Positions 1 to 9,123 of a DNA stretch of 64,000 nt are shown piece after piece (positions within the stretch are counted from its first letter, which is position 1; each line of letters opens with the position of its first letter). The notes beneath the pieces were generated by a model. It was not told the DNA's origin. It searched no databases and worked only from the letters and a program-made list of their open reading frames with translations. The translations under genes and the position numbers were made by a program. This DNA comes from Phycisphaerae bacterium (lineage in GTDB: Bacteria; Planctomycetota; Phycisphaerae; Tepidisphaerales; Tepidisphaeraceae). Where the stretch lies: the NCBI GenBank assembly GCA_026004655.1, contig BPJO01000004.1, positions 141,882 through 205,881 on the forward strand, read 5' to 3'.

Positions 1-534
1 TGCGCAGGTTGCAGCGAACATTGCTTGGAAGATGAAATCAGTATACGCCGTATAGCTACCGTTGTAATAGGTGGGTAAAAGCCCTGATTCATCGACGGAC
101 AACGGACTACCGAACGCAAGGAAGTTGGCAATCTTCCAACCATCCCCGGGATACATTGCCCCAAAACCCCAGACAAAATAAGTCAGCACCCCAATACAGA
201 CGATCGCGACATTTTTGGTCAGAATGTTGACACAGTTTTTCGCACGGCAAAGTCCTGATTCGACCGTGGCGAATCCTAAGTGCATGACGAAGACCAAGGC
301 GGCGGCGATCAAAACCCAAATGTTGTTGGCACGGAATTGACCGGCCGTGACTCCTGCTTCTTTGAGAGCAGCTTCCATTTTCGCAGCCGGGTCTTCTGCC
401 GCAGAAGCAGTCGATGCTTCGGTTGCTACGGCCTCTTGCGCCCAGATTAGCTCGGGCGTACTAACCACACTCAATAACCCCAAACAAAAAACGAGGACCC
501 ACCATCGCCTGAATAAATATGATACGTGTTGCAT
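1..534 (-). CDS. amt: Ammonium transporter (Amt family), N-terminal part
   Basis: This is the first 178 codons of an Amt/Mep/Rh-type ammonium channel; the gene runs off the left edge of the window. The protein opens with a hydrophobic signal-like segment (WWVLVFCLGLLSVVS) and an Ala/Glu-rich stretch, then the first membrane helices with the family signatures NNIWVLIAAALVF, MHLGFATVESGLCR and a GDGWKIANF block. I chose the ATG at 534 because a purine-rich AGGTGG lies six bases upstream; an ATG at 540 is in frame but would sit directly on that site. Amt proteins conduct NH3/NH4+ across the inner membrane and are usually paired with a PII gene, which may lie outside the window. Identification rests on recognisable family motifs; the pore histidines are not covered. 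Confidence 0.88.
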   Translation of the reverse strand, partial: MQHVSYLFRRWWVLVFCLGLLSVVSTPELIWAQEAVATEASTASAAEDPAAKMEAALKEAGVTAGQFRANNIWVLIAAALVFVMHLGFATVESGLCRAKNCVNILTKNVAIVCIGVLTYFVWGFGAMYPGDGWKIANFLAFGSPLSVDESGLLPTYYNGSYTAYTDFIFQAMFAATCA

Positions 535-540
535 AAGCAT

Positions 541-950
541 CCACCTGTCTTAGAACCCAACTTCCCCGACAAACCGGCTTGTCAGGGGTCCTTTGCCTGT
601 GAAATAAGCAAAAGGCACTTTGTTTCGTAAAAATACAAAACAGCTAATCAACACTCACAAAAGCTATGCCACAAGGCGAGAGGGTCCGCTTTTTAGCGGC
701 TAGTAAACGCTTATATCGGTCTTTTTGAATAAAAATGGGGGAAAACCCTGAAGAATCGGTTGCGCGCATCTTGGGCAAGTTGCTTCTATCAGGGTCTGAT
801 TGTCGCGCAAACGGGCAATACGGATTCCATGTAAAGTCCTCAGCCTAATCTCATTTATTTAAATAAGGGGATAACAGATAAGGTTATGTAGTTTGACACG
901 GTTTTGGATCTTCGCGTTTCTGCGGATCTCGCGGTAAACTGCCCGACCTG
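541..950. promoter_or_regulatory. Intergenic region between amt and tgt, with hairpins in the amt leader
   Basis: This 410-base divergent gap holds no convincing gene. Two inverted repeats lie on the amt side: CCCCGACAA at 564 pairs with TTGTCAGGGG ending at 588 (one bulged A), and CCTTTGC at 590 pairs with GCAAAAGG ending near 615. They may fold in the amt 5' leader. No Rho-independent T-run follows them in either direction that would make a clear terminator. I see no convincing sigma-54 site in front of amt and nothing recognisable in front of tgt. Confidence 0.3.
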
Positions 951-2123
951 ATGCCGGAGGCTGTGACCTATCAGCTGATTTGTCAGGATCCATCGACCGC
1001 AGCTCGACGGGGGTGTGTGTACACGCCTCATGGATCGTTTCAAACCCCCGCGTTCATGCCAGTCGGAACGCAGGGCACTGTTAAAGGTCTGTTGCCAAAA
1101 GACTTGCGCGACTGTGGGGCCGAGTGCATTCTAGGCAATACCTATCATTTGATGTTGCGTCCGGGGTCCGAAACCGTCGCCGATTTAGGAGACCTGCACC
1201 GGTTCATGGCCTGGCCGGGACCGATTCTAACGGACTCCGGCGGGTTTCAGGTCTTTTCATTGGCCGATATCAATACGATTACGGACGATGGGGTGAGTTT
1301 TAAATCGCACGTTGATGGAGCAACACACCTGCTCAACCCCCAGCAGTCTATTCGGATCCAGAATGAGCTTGGGGCAGATATTATTATGTGTTTCGACCAG
1401 TGCCCTCCGGGTCAGGCCCCTCTGGAAATACAACTGCAGGCATTGGAGCGAACGCTACGCTGGGCGGAAGCCTGTATAAATTACCATCAAAGACCCGGTG
1501 ACCAGGGGCTTTTTGGGATCGTTCAGGGGGGGGCCCACTTGGACTTGCGCGCAAGATGTGCAGAAACACTGATTCGGATGGGTTTCCCAGGATACGCCTT
1601 AGGCGGGTTGGCTGTCGGGGAAGGGTTTGAAGCCATGAAATCGGTCCTGGAGAACATCACCCCGCTTTTGCCTGTTGACAAGCCGAGATATCTGATGGGG
1701 GTCGGTTTTCCACGAGACATAGTCGAGGCGGTACGCTGTGGTGTGGATATGTTTGATTGCGTTATGCCCACCCGCAATGGTCGTAACGCGTACGCATTCA
1801 CCCGACACGGGGCGATCCGCATTCGGAACGCTCAATACGCCCGAGATCCTCGTCCGATCGAGGAAGATTGCGACTGTTATACTTGTCGGACGTTTTCCCG
1901 AGGAGCGATCAGACATTACTTTTTTGCGTCCGAGATGCTTGGCCCGATCCTTGTCAGCCTGCATAATACGCGGTTCTACCAGCGCCTGATGTCGGACATC
2001 CGGGCGTCGATCGAATCGGGGACTTTTGCCCGGTTCGTGGCCGAAGATCCGAGATCGAGGCTGGGTCCTCGGTTGACAGGTGAGGATAATTCAAAATCCC
2101 ATCCTGAAACCGGGACCGGGTGA
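951..2123 (+). CDS. tgt: Queuine tRNA-ribosyltransferase (tRNA-guanine transglycosylase)
   Basis: Tgt swaps guanine-34 of tRNAs with GUN anticodons for preQ1 in queuosine synthesis. The 390-residue length is close to the family norm. Visible signatures are FMPVGTQGTVK, ILGNTYHL, LTDSGGFQVFSL (first catalytic Asp), GIVQGG, ALGGLAVGE, LMGVGFPRDIVEAV, FDCVMPTRNGRN (nucleophile Asp) and the zinc site CDCYTC with a downstream His in the SLHN segment. The final ~20 residues are a non-conserved tail. It begins a run with yajC and secDF, the same tgt-yajC-secD-secF order found in many bacteria, so it is probably co-transcribed with them. The ATG at 951 is the simplest start; no strong ribosome-binding site is visible before it. 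Confidence 0.97.
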   Translation: MPEAVTYQLICQDPSTAARRGCVYTPHGSFQTPAFMPVGTQGTVKGLLPKDLRDCGAECILGNTYHLMLRPGSETVADLGDLHRFMAWPGPILTDSGGFQVFSLADINTITDDGVSFKSHVDGATHLLNPQQSIRIQNELGADIIMCFDQCPPGQAPLEIQLQALERTLRWAEACINYHQRPGDQGLFGIVQGGAHLDLRARCAETLIRMGFPGYALGGLAVGEGFEAMKSVLENITPLLPVDKPRYLMGVGFPRDIVEAVRCGVDMFDCVMPTRNGRNAYAFTRHGAIRIRNAQYARDPRPIEEDCDCYTCRTFSRGAIRHYFFASEMLGPILVSLHNTRFYQRLMSDIRASIESGTFARFVAEDPRSRLGPRLTGEDNSKSHPETGTG

Positions 2124-2151
2124 ACAACATAGATTTTTTGTTTTTGAATGA

Positions 2152-2496
2152 ATGGAGATGCCCTTGTTAACCATGCTTGCACAGACATCAGAAGCGCCAG
2201 CCCCGCAAGGGAGCGGATTGTTGTTTTTCCTGCCACTGATCCTTCTGATCATCGTTTATTTCGTTCTTTTGGTGCTTCCCAAGAGAAAACAGGAAAAAGA
2301 ACGTCAAGCCATGCTGAGTAATCTTAAAAAAGGAGATCGGATTCAGTCGATCGGGGGCATACTGGGAACGATCGTCTCGACCGACGAAAACGAAGTGCTC
2401 GTAAAGGTGGACGAGACCACCAATACCAAAATCCGTTTCACCCGAAACGCGATCCACCGTGTGATCGTGGATGACAAAAAGTCGGAGAACAAGTAG
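2152..2496 (+). CDS. yajC: Preprotein translocase subunit YajC
   Basis: This is a small single-span accessory of the Sec translocon that binds SecDF. The 114-residue product has a short N-terminal region, one strongly hydrophobic helix (LLFFLPLILLIIVYFVLLVL), a PKRKQEKE basic patch, and the typical soluble YajC domain with LKKGDRIQSIGGILGTIV. The start could be the ATG at 2152 or 2158 or an in-frame ATG a few codons later; the coding evidence does not separate them. It sits 28 bases after tgt and 66 before secDF, which supports one operon for protein export. Confidence 0.95.
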   Translation: MEMPLLTMLAQTSEAPAPQGSGLLFFLPLILLIIVYFVLLVLPKRKQEKERQAMLSNLKKGDRIQSIGGILGTIVSTDENEVLVKVDETTNTKIRFTRNAIHRVIVDDKKSENK

Positions 2497-2562
2497 CCGT
2501 CGATCGGTTGAGTCCCAGCGGGCTATGAACCTGTTGCAGAACGATTTTTAAACCTTCTTGCC

Positions 2563-5500
2563 ATGCCAACCCAATATACCAACCGTGTTCTGACCATTTT
2601 GCTGGTTCTGTGGGTGTCGTTGTCGGCGATTTACCCCCGGGTGCCCGGCTCACTATTCTGGTTTTTCAATCCCCGTGGGGAAATCTCGTTCCAAAATAAT
2701 CTCAAGCCTGGGATCGACATGGTCGGAGGAACCAGCTTGGTCTATGAGATCAAGCAGCCTGAAGGGTCGGTTCCCGATCCGCAGTTGGCAGAAAATGTCG
2801 CGACCGCACTGAAAAAGAGAGTAGACCCCCAAGGCGTTCGCAACCTGATCTGGCGTCCGCAGGGGGCCAATCGTCTCGAAATCCAGATGCCTACCAGTCG
2901 TCAGAACACGCAAGCCTCTGAGGCGCAGCAGGCATATCTTGCCGCCCGCAAAGCGCTGGAAGCTACCAACATCCGTGTGGCTTCGGTATTGAATGACCTG
3001 GAAACCAAGTCCGGATCAGAACTCGATGCTCGACTGAAACAGTATGCATCCGATTCCCCAACCCGTCAGCAGCTACTGTCACAGATGGCTAAGGTCGTTC
3101 AGGAACTGAAAAAGGCCAGAGAGCAAAAAGACGCCCAAGCCGCTGCCGAAGCTCGATTGGCCTTGGAACCGCTTCAAAAGCAGCTAGAAGAGACCAATCT
3201 CGATCCATCCCGACTCGAAAGTGCGTTGGACGCTAAAAGTGAGTTGCGTACACAACAACTGCAGCAATTTCGGGATCGGTTCAGGGACTTTCCCACCCGA
3301 CTGTCGACAATAGATGCGTTCGAAAAAGCATATGACGCATGGAAACCCCTCCGGGGCAAGGTCGATGACGTGGATCGTCTAAAGCGCGATCTAGCCGGTT
3401 CGGGGGTGCTGAGTTTTCACATTGTTGTGACGCCTCAGGACCCGGAGTTTGAACCGATGCTCGAGCGGCTTCGTACGGAAGGCCCACGGGTAAAGCCGGG
3501 TGATGTGGCCCGCTGGTATCCCGTCGACCGTCCCGGCGAAAGCCCGTTTGAAGTGCCCCACGAAGGACAGAACTACATCCTGGTTTACACCGATCCGGGC
3601 AGGTCGATGATGAACGTCGAAGGACGTCCGAAATGGGGGCTGGCTGGGGCGCGTCGTACTGTCGATGAGAACGGTCAGCGGGCGGTTGGGTTTGATTTTG
3701 ACGCCCCCGGGGCCACCCTGTTCGGACAGCTCACCGGAAAGTTCGTCCGAACGCCCACCCGGACTTATTACCTGGCAGTGGTCTTGAACGAAAAGGTCTA
3801 CACAGCCCCATCGCTGCCCGATAAACCCATCTTTGGTTCCGGAATCATCACCTCCCGAGGCGGATATTCCGAAGCCGACCAAAGTTATCTGATCAATACA
3901 CTCTCAGCCGGGGCATTGCCCGCTCAGTTGACCGACGAACCGATCAGTGAAATCACTGTCGGTCCACAACTAGGTGCGGATAACCTACGCGCCGGGTTTA
4001 TTTCGTGCCTAGCCGGTCTGGTGATCGTCGGAGTGTTTCTGGTCGGGTATTACTATACCTCGGGCATCGTGGCGTTTATCGCAGTGCTGATCAACCTGGT
4101 CATGATTCTGGGAACGATGGCACTCTTAAACGCCACATTCACGCTCCCGGGCGTAGCCGGAATTGTGCTCTCGGTCGCGATGGCGGTGGACGCCAACGTG
4201 TTGATCTTTGAACGTCTGCGTGAGGAACAGGTCCGAGGGCTTTCTTTGAAAATGGCGCTACGAAACGCCTATGACCGTGCCTTCAGCGCGATTTTGGACG
4301 GACAGTTGACCACTGCCATTACCAGTATTTTCTTGTATTGGTTCGGTTCGGAAGAGGTCAAAGGGTTTGGCCTGACCCTTTTGATCGGTATTGTGACAAG
4401 TCTGTTTACGGCGTTGTTCGTTACGAAAACGATTTTCGGGATCATGATCGACCGATTCGGGGTCAAAGATCTGTCATCCCTCCCGCGTACATTCCCCAAA
4501 TGGAATCAGATGCTGACCCCCAACATCGATTGGGTCGGAAAGGCCTGGATTTTCGGGATCTTGTCGTGGGGATTTATTGCAATCGGGTTGGTCCTTTTTT
4601 TCATAAAGTTGCGGGCAGGCGAAGCGCTGGACATCGAGTTTTCGGGTGGAACCAGTGTTCGTGTGGCGGTTAAGGCCGACGCCAATCTGGATCGAGAAAA
4701 GATTCAGCAGCTTGTTGATGCCAAAAGCGAGGAATGGGGTAACCGTTTTGCCTCCCCTCGAGTAGTGGCCATGGGCAATGATGGGCGACAGTTCGAAATT
4801 TCCACTCCCACCACCAATACAAAGGAAGTTCAACAGGCCATTCTGGAAGCCCTGGGAGACAAACTGGATATCGCCCAACCCAGTACCTTCCGTCTCGGTG
4901 ACCGTCCACTCGATGAAGCATTGGATCTGGTCGTGCTTCCGATCGAATCGGAATCAACCCGTATTCCCGGGGTCACTACCGAGCAAATCCTGAATCATGT
5001 CGGAGGAGTAGCCGTTGTGTTGAACGACATCACCCCACCGATCGTGGATCCGACCGGTCAGCAAACCCCTGAACAGATTATTCGAGCAAGACTCGATCAG
5101 CGACTGTTGCAGGAATCCGAAGCCGGAAGGTCCATGAGCTATGATGTCGAGGCTTCAAGCGACGGACACGCAGCAGTTATCCTGTTTTCTAGCCCCAGTT
5201 ATAAATATGATCCTGCTAGTGCAGAAGCGATGTCACAATGGAAGGCCATGCTGGCTTCACCGGTCTGGACTATTGTCAAGGACGCCATCACTAACCCGCC
5301 TCAGCTCAAGGGCGTGACCAGTTTTGCGCCCCAGGTCGCCAGTGAAGCCAAAACCAACACGTTCATCGCACTGACGCTTTCCATCATCGGAATCGTTATT
5401 TACATCTGGGTGCGATTCGGAAACTTCAAATACGGTACCGCTACCGTGGTTGCTTGTGTCCATGACGGACTATTCGTCATCGCTGCGGTTGGATTCTCGT

Positions 5501-5925
5501 ATTATCTAGGCCAGATTCCGTTCTTTGAGAATGTTCTGTTGATCAAGCCATTCCGTGTCGATCTGACGCTTGTAGCTGCGGTATTGACCGTGATCGGCTA
5601 TTCAATGAACGATACTGTGGTGGTGTTCGACCGTGTACGGGAAAACCGTGGCAAGTTCGGGATATTGTCCCGTCAGGTCATTAATGATTCGGTGAACCAG
5701 ACCCTCAGCCGAACGCTACTGACCGGTGGAACCTCGATGGGAATTCTGTTGATCATGTATATTATCGGGGGTGACGGAATTCATGGCTTTACTTTTGCGA
5801 TGCTGCTTGGCATTATTGTAGGAACATATTCATCCATGGTGATTGCAGCCCCGCTGCTTCTAATCGGCAAAGCCGATAACGTACCAGCGGTTCAGACGCA
5901 GGCAAAACCACAAGTGGCTGGATGA
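2563..5925 (+). CDS. secDF: SecD-SecF fusion protein, Sec translocon accessory
   Basis: SecD and SecF pull substrates through SecYEG using the proton gradient. Here both are one 1120-residue chain, as known in several phyla including planctomycetes. The SecD half has TM1 (VLTILLVLWVSLSAIYP), the DMVGGTSLVYEI segment, a long charged, coiled-coil-like insertion (about residues 125-260), the periplasmic P1 region, and the RND-like membrane block with GIVLSVAMAVDANVLIFER. The SecF half starts about residue 650 and has DIEFSGGTSV and the signature YSMNDTVVVFDRVREN. The key Asp residues in VDANVL and MNDTVV are present. The long alpha-helical insertion in the SecD periplasmic part is larger than in Escherichia coli. 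The start ATG at 2563 directly precedes the first helix. Confidence 0.96.
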   Translation: MPTQYTNRVLTILLVLWVSLSAIYPRVPGSLFWFFNPRGEISFQNNLKPGIDMVGGTSLVYEIKQPEGSVPDPQLAENVATALKKRVDPQGVRNLIWRPQGANRLEIQMPTSRQNTQASEAQQAYLAARKALEATNIRVASVLNDLETKSGSELDARLKQYASDSPTRQQLLSQMAKVVQELKKAREQKDAQAAAEARLALEPLQKQLEETNLDPSRLESALDAKSELRTQQLQQFRDRFRDFPTRLSTIDAFEKAYDAWKPLRGKVDDVDRLKRDLAGSGVLSFHIVVTPQDPEFEPMLERLRTEGPRVKPGDVARWYPVDRPGESPFEVPHEGQNYILVYTDPGRSMMNVEGRPKWGLAGARRTVDENGQRAVGFDFDAPGATLFGQLTGKFVRTPTRTYYLAVVLNEKVYTAPSLPDKPIFGSGIITSRGGYSEADQSYLINTLSAGALPAQLTDEPISEITVGPQLGADNLRAGFISCLAGLVIVGVFLVGYYYTSGIVAFIAVLINLVMILGTMALLNATFTLPGVAGIVLSVAMAVDANVLIFERLREEQVRGLSLKMALRNAYDRAFSAILDGQLTTAITSIFLYWFGSEEVKGFGLTLLIGIVTSLFTALFVTKTIFGIMIDRFGVKDLSSLPRTFPKWNQMLTPNIDWVGKAWIFGILSWGFIAIGLVLFFIKLRAGEALDIEFSGGTSVRVAVKADANLDREKIQQLVDAKSEEWGNRFASPRVVAMGNDGRQFEISTPTTNTKEVQQAILEALGDKLDIAQPSTFRLGDRPLDEALDLVVLPIESESTRIPGVTTEQILNHVGGVAVVLNDITPPIVDPTGQQTPEQIIRARLDQRLLQESEAGRSMSYDVEASSDGHAAVILFSSPSYKYDPASAEAMSQWKAMLASPVWTIVKDAITNPPQLKGVTSFAPQVASEAKTNTFIALTLSIIGIVIYIWVRFGNFKYGTATVVACVHDGLFVIAAVGFSYYLGQIPFFENVLLIKPFRVDLTLVAAVLTVIGYSMNDTVVVFDRVRENRGKFGILSRQVINDSVNQTLSRTLLTGGTSMGILLIMYIIGGDGIHGFTFAMLLGIIVGTYSSMVIAAPLLLIGKADNVPAVQTQAKPQVAG

Positions 5926-6070
5926 AGTCATGTCGAGTGATGAAAATAGACGGTCTTGCCGATAAGAAGCAGGATCGTTTCCAAGGTCCGAACGGGGTGT
6001 GGCAGCGGCTGAGTCGCTGACCCGTCATCGGCCGGAATTATCAATCCTTTGCAATGGGAAAGGAGTCCCA

Positions 6071-6970
6071 ATGCTAGTCATCCGCAAAGATCTAAAAGTC
6101 GGTTTAGGTATTGCAGCTGCGTTAGTGGGTGTTGCGGTTATCTATGGTGGAATGTCATTTCTGACATCCGGTTCGACCCAGGATCGCGTCACTTTCCATC
6201 CCGAGGATCCTCGAACCTCTGAACTTCCGAATCTGAATCTCGACGACGCCGTCGCAGGTCTGCCCCCCCGTGAAGACTCCCCGCTTGTCAAAACACCCGG
6301 GACGACCAACACGGATATTTTTGCCGAATCCTCGCGATCGGATGGTTCTGCTAATACTGACATCTGGGCTACCGCCTGGAGCACCGGTCGGGTGACCGCT
6401 TCGGTCCGGAACGAGAATTCTGCCTCTAAATCCGTTTCGGAGAACTTGGATCATTCCGTTGTGGGCACATCCTCGGCATCACAAACCCAGACCGATACGG
6501 TCATTCGAACGGTTACCCCGACAGCAGCACCTGCGGTCTCCAATCCTCCTGTACCGACGACCACGTCCGGTAAATATACCGTTGCCCCCGGTGACACCTT
6601 TTCTAGCATCGCTGCCAAGCTTTACGGTAGTCGCAACCTTTACCACGTGATCGAAAAAGCCAACCCCGGGGTCGATCCCCGGAAACTGAAGGTCGGACAG
6701 GAAATTAATGTTCCTACCCGCGAAGCCGTCACCAATATTGCTGATTCGGTACGCACCACCGCGACCCGGATTACTGGCACGATCGACACGACCCGTCAGT
6801 ATCGTGTCCAGCCCGGCGACACCTTGCATCAAATCAGCCAAAAGCTTTATGGGAAAACCAAGTACTGGGCCGCTATCTACGATCTGAATAAGCAAGCCAT
6901 CGGTCCGGATGCGGGCAAGATCAAGGTGGGTATGGTGCTGGAACTGCCCCAGATTCTGACAGCGGATTAA
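6071..6970 (+). CDS. Membrane-anchored protein with two LysM domains
   Basis: The 299-residue protein has an N-terminal membrane helix (VGLGIAAALVGVAVIYGGMSFL), a ~150-residue Ser/Thr-rich linker, and two LysM modules: one around YTVAPGDTFSSIAAKLYG and one at the C terminus around YRVQPGDTLHQISQKLYG. LysM domains bind N-acetylglucosamine-containing glycans such as peptidoglycan, so a cell-wall-associated periplasmic role is likely. I take the ATG at 6071 because GGGAAAGGAG lies just upstream; an in-frame ATG at 5999 would add residues without a signal. It follows secDF by about 145 bases. No enzymatic domain is visible, so the precise function is open. Confidence 0.85.
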   Translation: MLVIRKDLKVGLGIAAALVGVAVIYGGMSFLTSGSTQDRVTFHPEDPRTSELPNLNLDDAVAGLPPREDSPLVKTPGTTNTDIFAESSRSDGSANTDIWATAWSTGRVTASVRNENSASKSVSENLDHSVVGTSSASQTQTDTVIRTVTPTAAPAVSNPPVPTTTSGKYTVAPGDTFSSIAAKLYGSRNLYHVIEKANPGVDPRKLKVGQEINVPTREAVTNIADSVRTTATRITGTIDTTRQYRVQPGDTLHQISQKLYGKTKYWAAIYDLNKQAIGPDAGKIKVGMVLELPQILTAD

Positions 6971-7004
6971 TCTCGGCCCATAGGTTTTGAGCTCACGCCT
7001 ACAC

Positions 7005-7048
7005 GAAGGATTCGTGAACAGGTCGAAAGTCTGTTTCACGGATCCTTC
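7005..7048. terminator. Likely bidirectional terminator between the LysM gene and rfbC
   Basis: A long imperfect inverted repeat lies between two convergent genes: GAAGGATTCGTGAACAG at 7005 faces CTGTTTCACGGATCCTTC ending at 7048, with a nine-base loop, one mismatch and one bulge. The position between converging genes suggests transcription termination, but there is no clean T-run on either side. Confidence 0.45.
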
Positions 7049-7097
7049 CTCCGTTTCGTCGATCCGGATTTTGCCAGGGGATAGAGTTCGAAAAATC

Positions 7098-7649
7098 TCA
7101 GAACAGCTCGTGGGCTTCGGATAAAAGGGGAGCGACCTTATCCTTGTCGCTGAGGATCGCCTTTTCCGGGGAAACCGACCACGGAATGCCGATGGCAGGA
7201 TCATTCCACCGAATCCCTCTTTCATGAGAGGGGGCGTAATAGTTGGTGACTTTATAGGCAACCTCGGTTCCGGGTTCGAGCGTTTCAAACCCGTGGGCAA
7301 ACCCAACAGGGACCCACATCATCTTGTTGTTCTCAGCGGTGAGGATTTGGCTGACAAATTGTCCGAACGTCGAGGACCGACGCCGAATGTCAACCGCTAC
7401 ATCGAAAATCGCGCCTTTCAGTACCCGAATAAGTTTTCCCTGGGCAAAAGGTGGCAACTGATAATGTAGTGCGCGGACGGTACCTGCCAAAGCGGACATC
7501 GAGTGATTGTCCTGAACGAACTCGAAATCGATTCCGTGGGGGGCGAGTTTCTGACGTGAGTAGGTTTCGATGAAAAACCCACGATGGTCACCGAACTTTT
7601 TCGGCGTGATGAGCTTTACATCGGGGATGGAAAGGCAGGTGACTTCCAT
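7098..7649 (-). CDS. rfbC: dTDP-4-dehydrorhamnose 3,5-epimerase
   Basis: RfbC/RmlC epimerises dTDP-4-keto-6-deoxyglucose in dTDP-rhamnose synthesis for surface polysaccharides. The 183-residue cupin shows the family signatures TPKKFGDHRGFFIETY, FVQDNHSMS, ALHYQLPPFAQGKLIRVLKG (catalytic His in LHYQ), FDVAVDIRR, VPVGFAHGFETLE, and TNYYAPSHERGIRWNDP. The start at 7649 is chosen because GAGGAA lies about ten bases upstream and the protein begins in the usual way (MEVTCLSIPDV); an upstream in-frame ATG would add 11 residues. It is alone here: the other rhamnose genes (rfbA, rfbB, rfbD) are not in the window. Confidence 0.95.
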   Translation of the reverse strand: MEVTCLSIPDVKLITPKKFGDHRGFFIETYSRQKLAPHGIDFEFVQDNHSMSALAGTVRALHYQLPPFAQGKLIRVLKGAIFDVAVDIRRRSSTFGQFVSQILTAENNKMMWVPVGFAHGFETLEPGTEVAYKVTNYYAPSHERGIRWNDPAIGIPWSVSPEKAILSDKDKVAPLLSEAHELF

Positions 7650-7706
7650 AAGCGAAATTTCCTCATAAACAGCGTTGAACAAAGGGTTTATCGGACAGAT
7701 TGGGTG

Positions 7707-8504
7707 TTACTTTTCGGGCAATCGGGATAAAAGTTGGTCAAGTTTTGTGTGAAGTTGCATGATTTCATACTGGGCCTTGAGATTGACCTGATGATCCACG
7801 TCGGCCCGGATTCGGTCTTTTTGGCTGGATCGGTTGGCTGATACTAAAACAAAAATGGACAGAAAAATGGCCTCGAGACTGACGATCAGGGTTAACAGAC
7901 CAAATGGGAAGGGGTCGAACCCTTTTTCGCCCATTAGCAGATTCATTCCGACCCATCCGGAGAACCAGACCACATGAAATAAAACAAACGGTTGAGAGGC
8001 CGAGACCATAGCGATGGTATCAGCAATTCGCTCCCACCGAGAGGTTTTCTGCTCGATCACCTGATTAGGATTGGCGATTCCCCGGAGTTTGTCGAGCATT
8101 TCCCGGTGACGTTTGCCCAAAGTGACCAAAACGTCGATCGCCGCGTCGGGATACTTGCGTAGAAAATCTAGAAACGTATCTCTTTTCAGGACAAGCATTT
8201 GCGATTCGGTGATTGTTCTGACGCTTGCCGTCCGCGGGCCACCGTCCAGAAGCGCCACGTCTCCGAAAAAATCTCCGGGCCCCAAAGTGTTGAGGATTTT
8301 TTCATTTCCGGATTCATCGGGGTATGAAACGACCACTTGACCATGTTGAATGATGAACAGTTCCTGCCCGGTCTCTCCGATCCAGATGACCGGTTGATTG
8401 GCGTGAAAAGATCGGTGTTCGAGCAGTTCGCTTAACCGCGCAAGTTCGATCGGATCAAGTCGGGAAAACAGCGGGATTTTTTGGAGCAACTCGGTATCGG
8501 GCAT
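7707..8504 (-). CDS. Cyclic-nucleotide-binding domain fused to a DUF1003 membrane domain
   Basis: The 265-residue protein has a CRP-like cNMP-binding beta-barrel at residues ~5-120 (LFSRLDPIELARLSELLE, GDFFGDVALLDGGPRTASV with the phosphate-binding cassette Arg) and no DNA-binding helix-turn-helix. The C-terminal half matches DUF1003: RWERIADTIA, two membrane helices (FVLFHVVWFSGWVGMNLL and LLTLIVSLEAIFLSIFVLV) and SANRSSQKDRIRADVDHQVNL. This combination suggests a membrane protein whose activity responds to a cyclic nucleotide. The physiological role of DUF1003 proteins is not established to my knowledge. It lies on the same strand as rfbC and the small secreted protein gene, with short gaps, so a joint transcript is possible. 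Confidence 0.85.
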   Translation of the reverse strand: MPDTELLQKIPLFSRLDPIELARLSELLEHRSFHANQPVIWIGETGQELFIIQHGQVVVSYPDESGNEKILNTLGPGDFFGDVALLDGGPRTASVRTITESQMLVLKRDTFLDFLRKYPDAAIDVLVTLGKRHREMLDKLRGIANPNQVIEQKTSRWERIADTIAMVSASQPFVLFHVVWFSGWVGMNLLMGEKGFDPFPFGLLTLIVSLEAIFLSIFVLVSANRSSQKDRIRADVDHQVNLKAQYEIMQLHTKLDQLLSRLPEK

Positions 8505-8525
8505 GGCAAAACATGGGGTTGAAGA

Positions 8526-9017
8526 TCAGTTGCTCAGAACAACAACTTTTTCGAGAAGTATGTAATTTCGTCCGCGATACTCGGTAACCATGCCGGTGAC
8601 CCGGAACTTGAGATCCCTTCGGGTTTCTTTGAGCTGATCTTCCATGAGCATGAGTTTGAGGTTGGGCAGGACCACAACGGGGGGATCACGAAGTGCTTGT
8701 CCGTCGGATTCGAAGGTGAACTCCCATCCTTGCCCGTCGGAAGCCCGTGTAAGACGTCCGACCCGATCAACTATAAAGCTGCCTTCACGAAGGACACTCA
8801 GCGATGGCGCACCGGGAGCAACCGCACCCGTCCCGGTCGTACGGTCGGGTTCGAGTCCACTGCCTGCAGGCTGGAGAGGTCGGGCAGAGGTTTGAGTGGT
8901 CGGTTTGAGCATCTCGTCCAACCTTTCGCGAGCCGAAGGTTGGGTGGTCTGTGCGTAGGTCAGGACGATGGATCCGCCGAGCACGAACAGGGTCGCTAGA
9001 GCATGTCTTGTATGCAT
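8526..9017 (-). CDS. Small exported protein of unknown function
   Basis: The 163-residue product starts with a clear signal peptide (HALATLFVLGGSIVLTYAQ, cleavage likely after the AQ), followed by a Thr/Pro/Gln-rich linker and a compact C-terminal beta-rich domain (residues ~75-163) with EGSFIVDRVGRLTR, WEFTFESDG, VVVLPNLKLMLME and FRVTGMVTEYRGRNYILLEK. The last part resembles the OB-like fold seen in small periplasmic proteins that planctomycetes place in conserved operons, but I do not recognise the family with certainty. It is 21 bases upstream of the cNMP/DUF1003 gene and divergent from the pyrophosphorylase gene. Confidence 0.75.
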   Translation of the reverse strand: MHTRHALATLFVLGGSIVLTYAQTTQPSARERLDEMLKPTTQTSARPLQPAGSGLEPDRTTGTGAVAPGAPSLSVLREGSFIVDRVGRLTRASDGQGWEFTFESDGQALRDPPVVVLPNLKLMLMEDQLKETRRDLKFRVTGMVTEYRGRNYILLEKVVVLSN

Positions 9018-9123
9018 GTTACGTAGTATATCGGATCAAACAGGCCTTGCCGATGGAGTATTTCAGGTTGATATTTCACCGGAATTGGAAATCTGCCGGG
9101 TCTTTCGTAGCATTTTGGGTGAT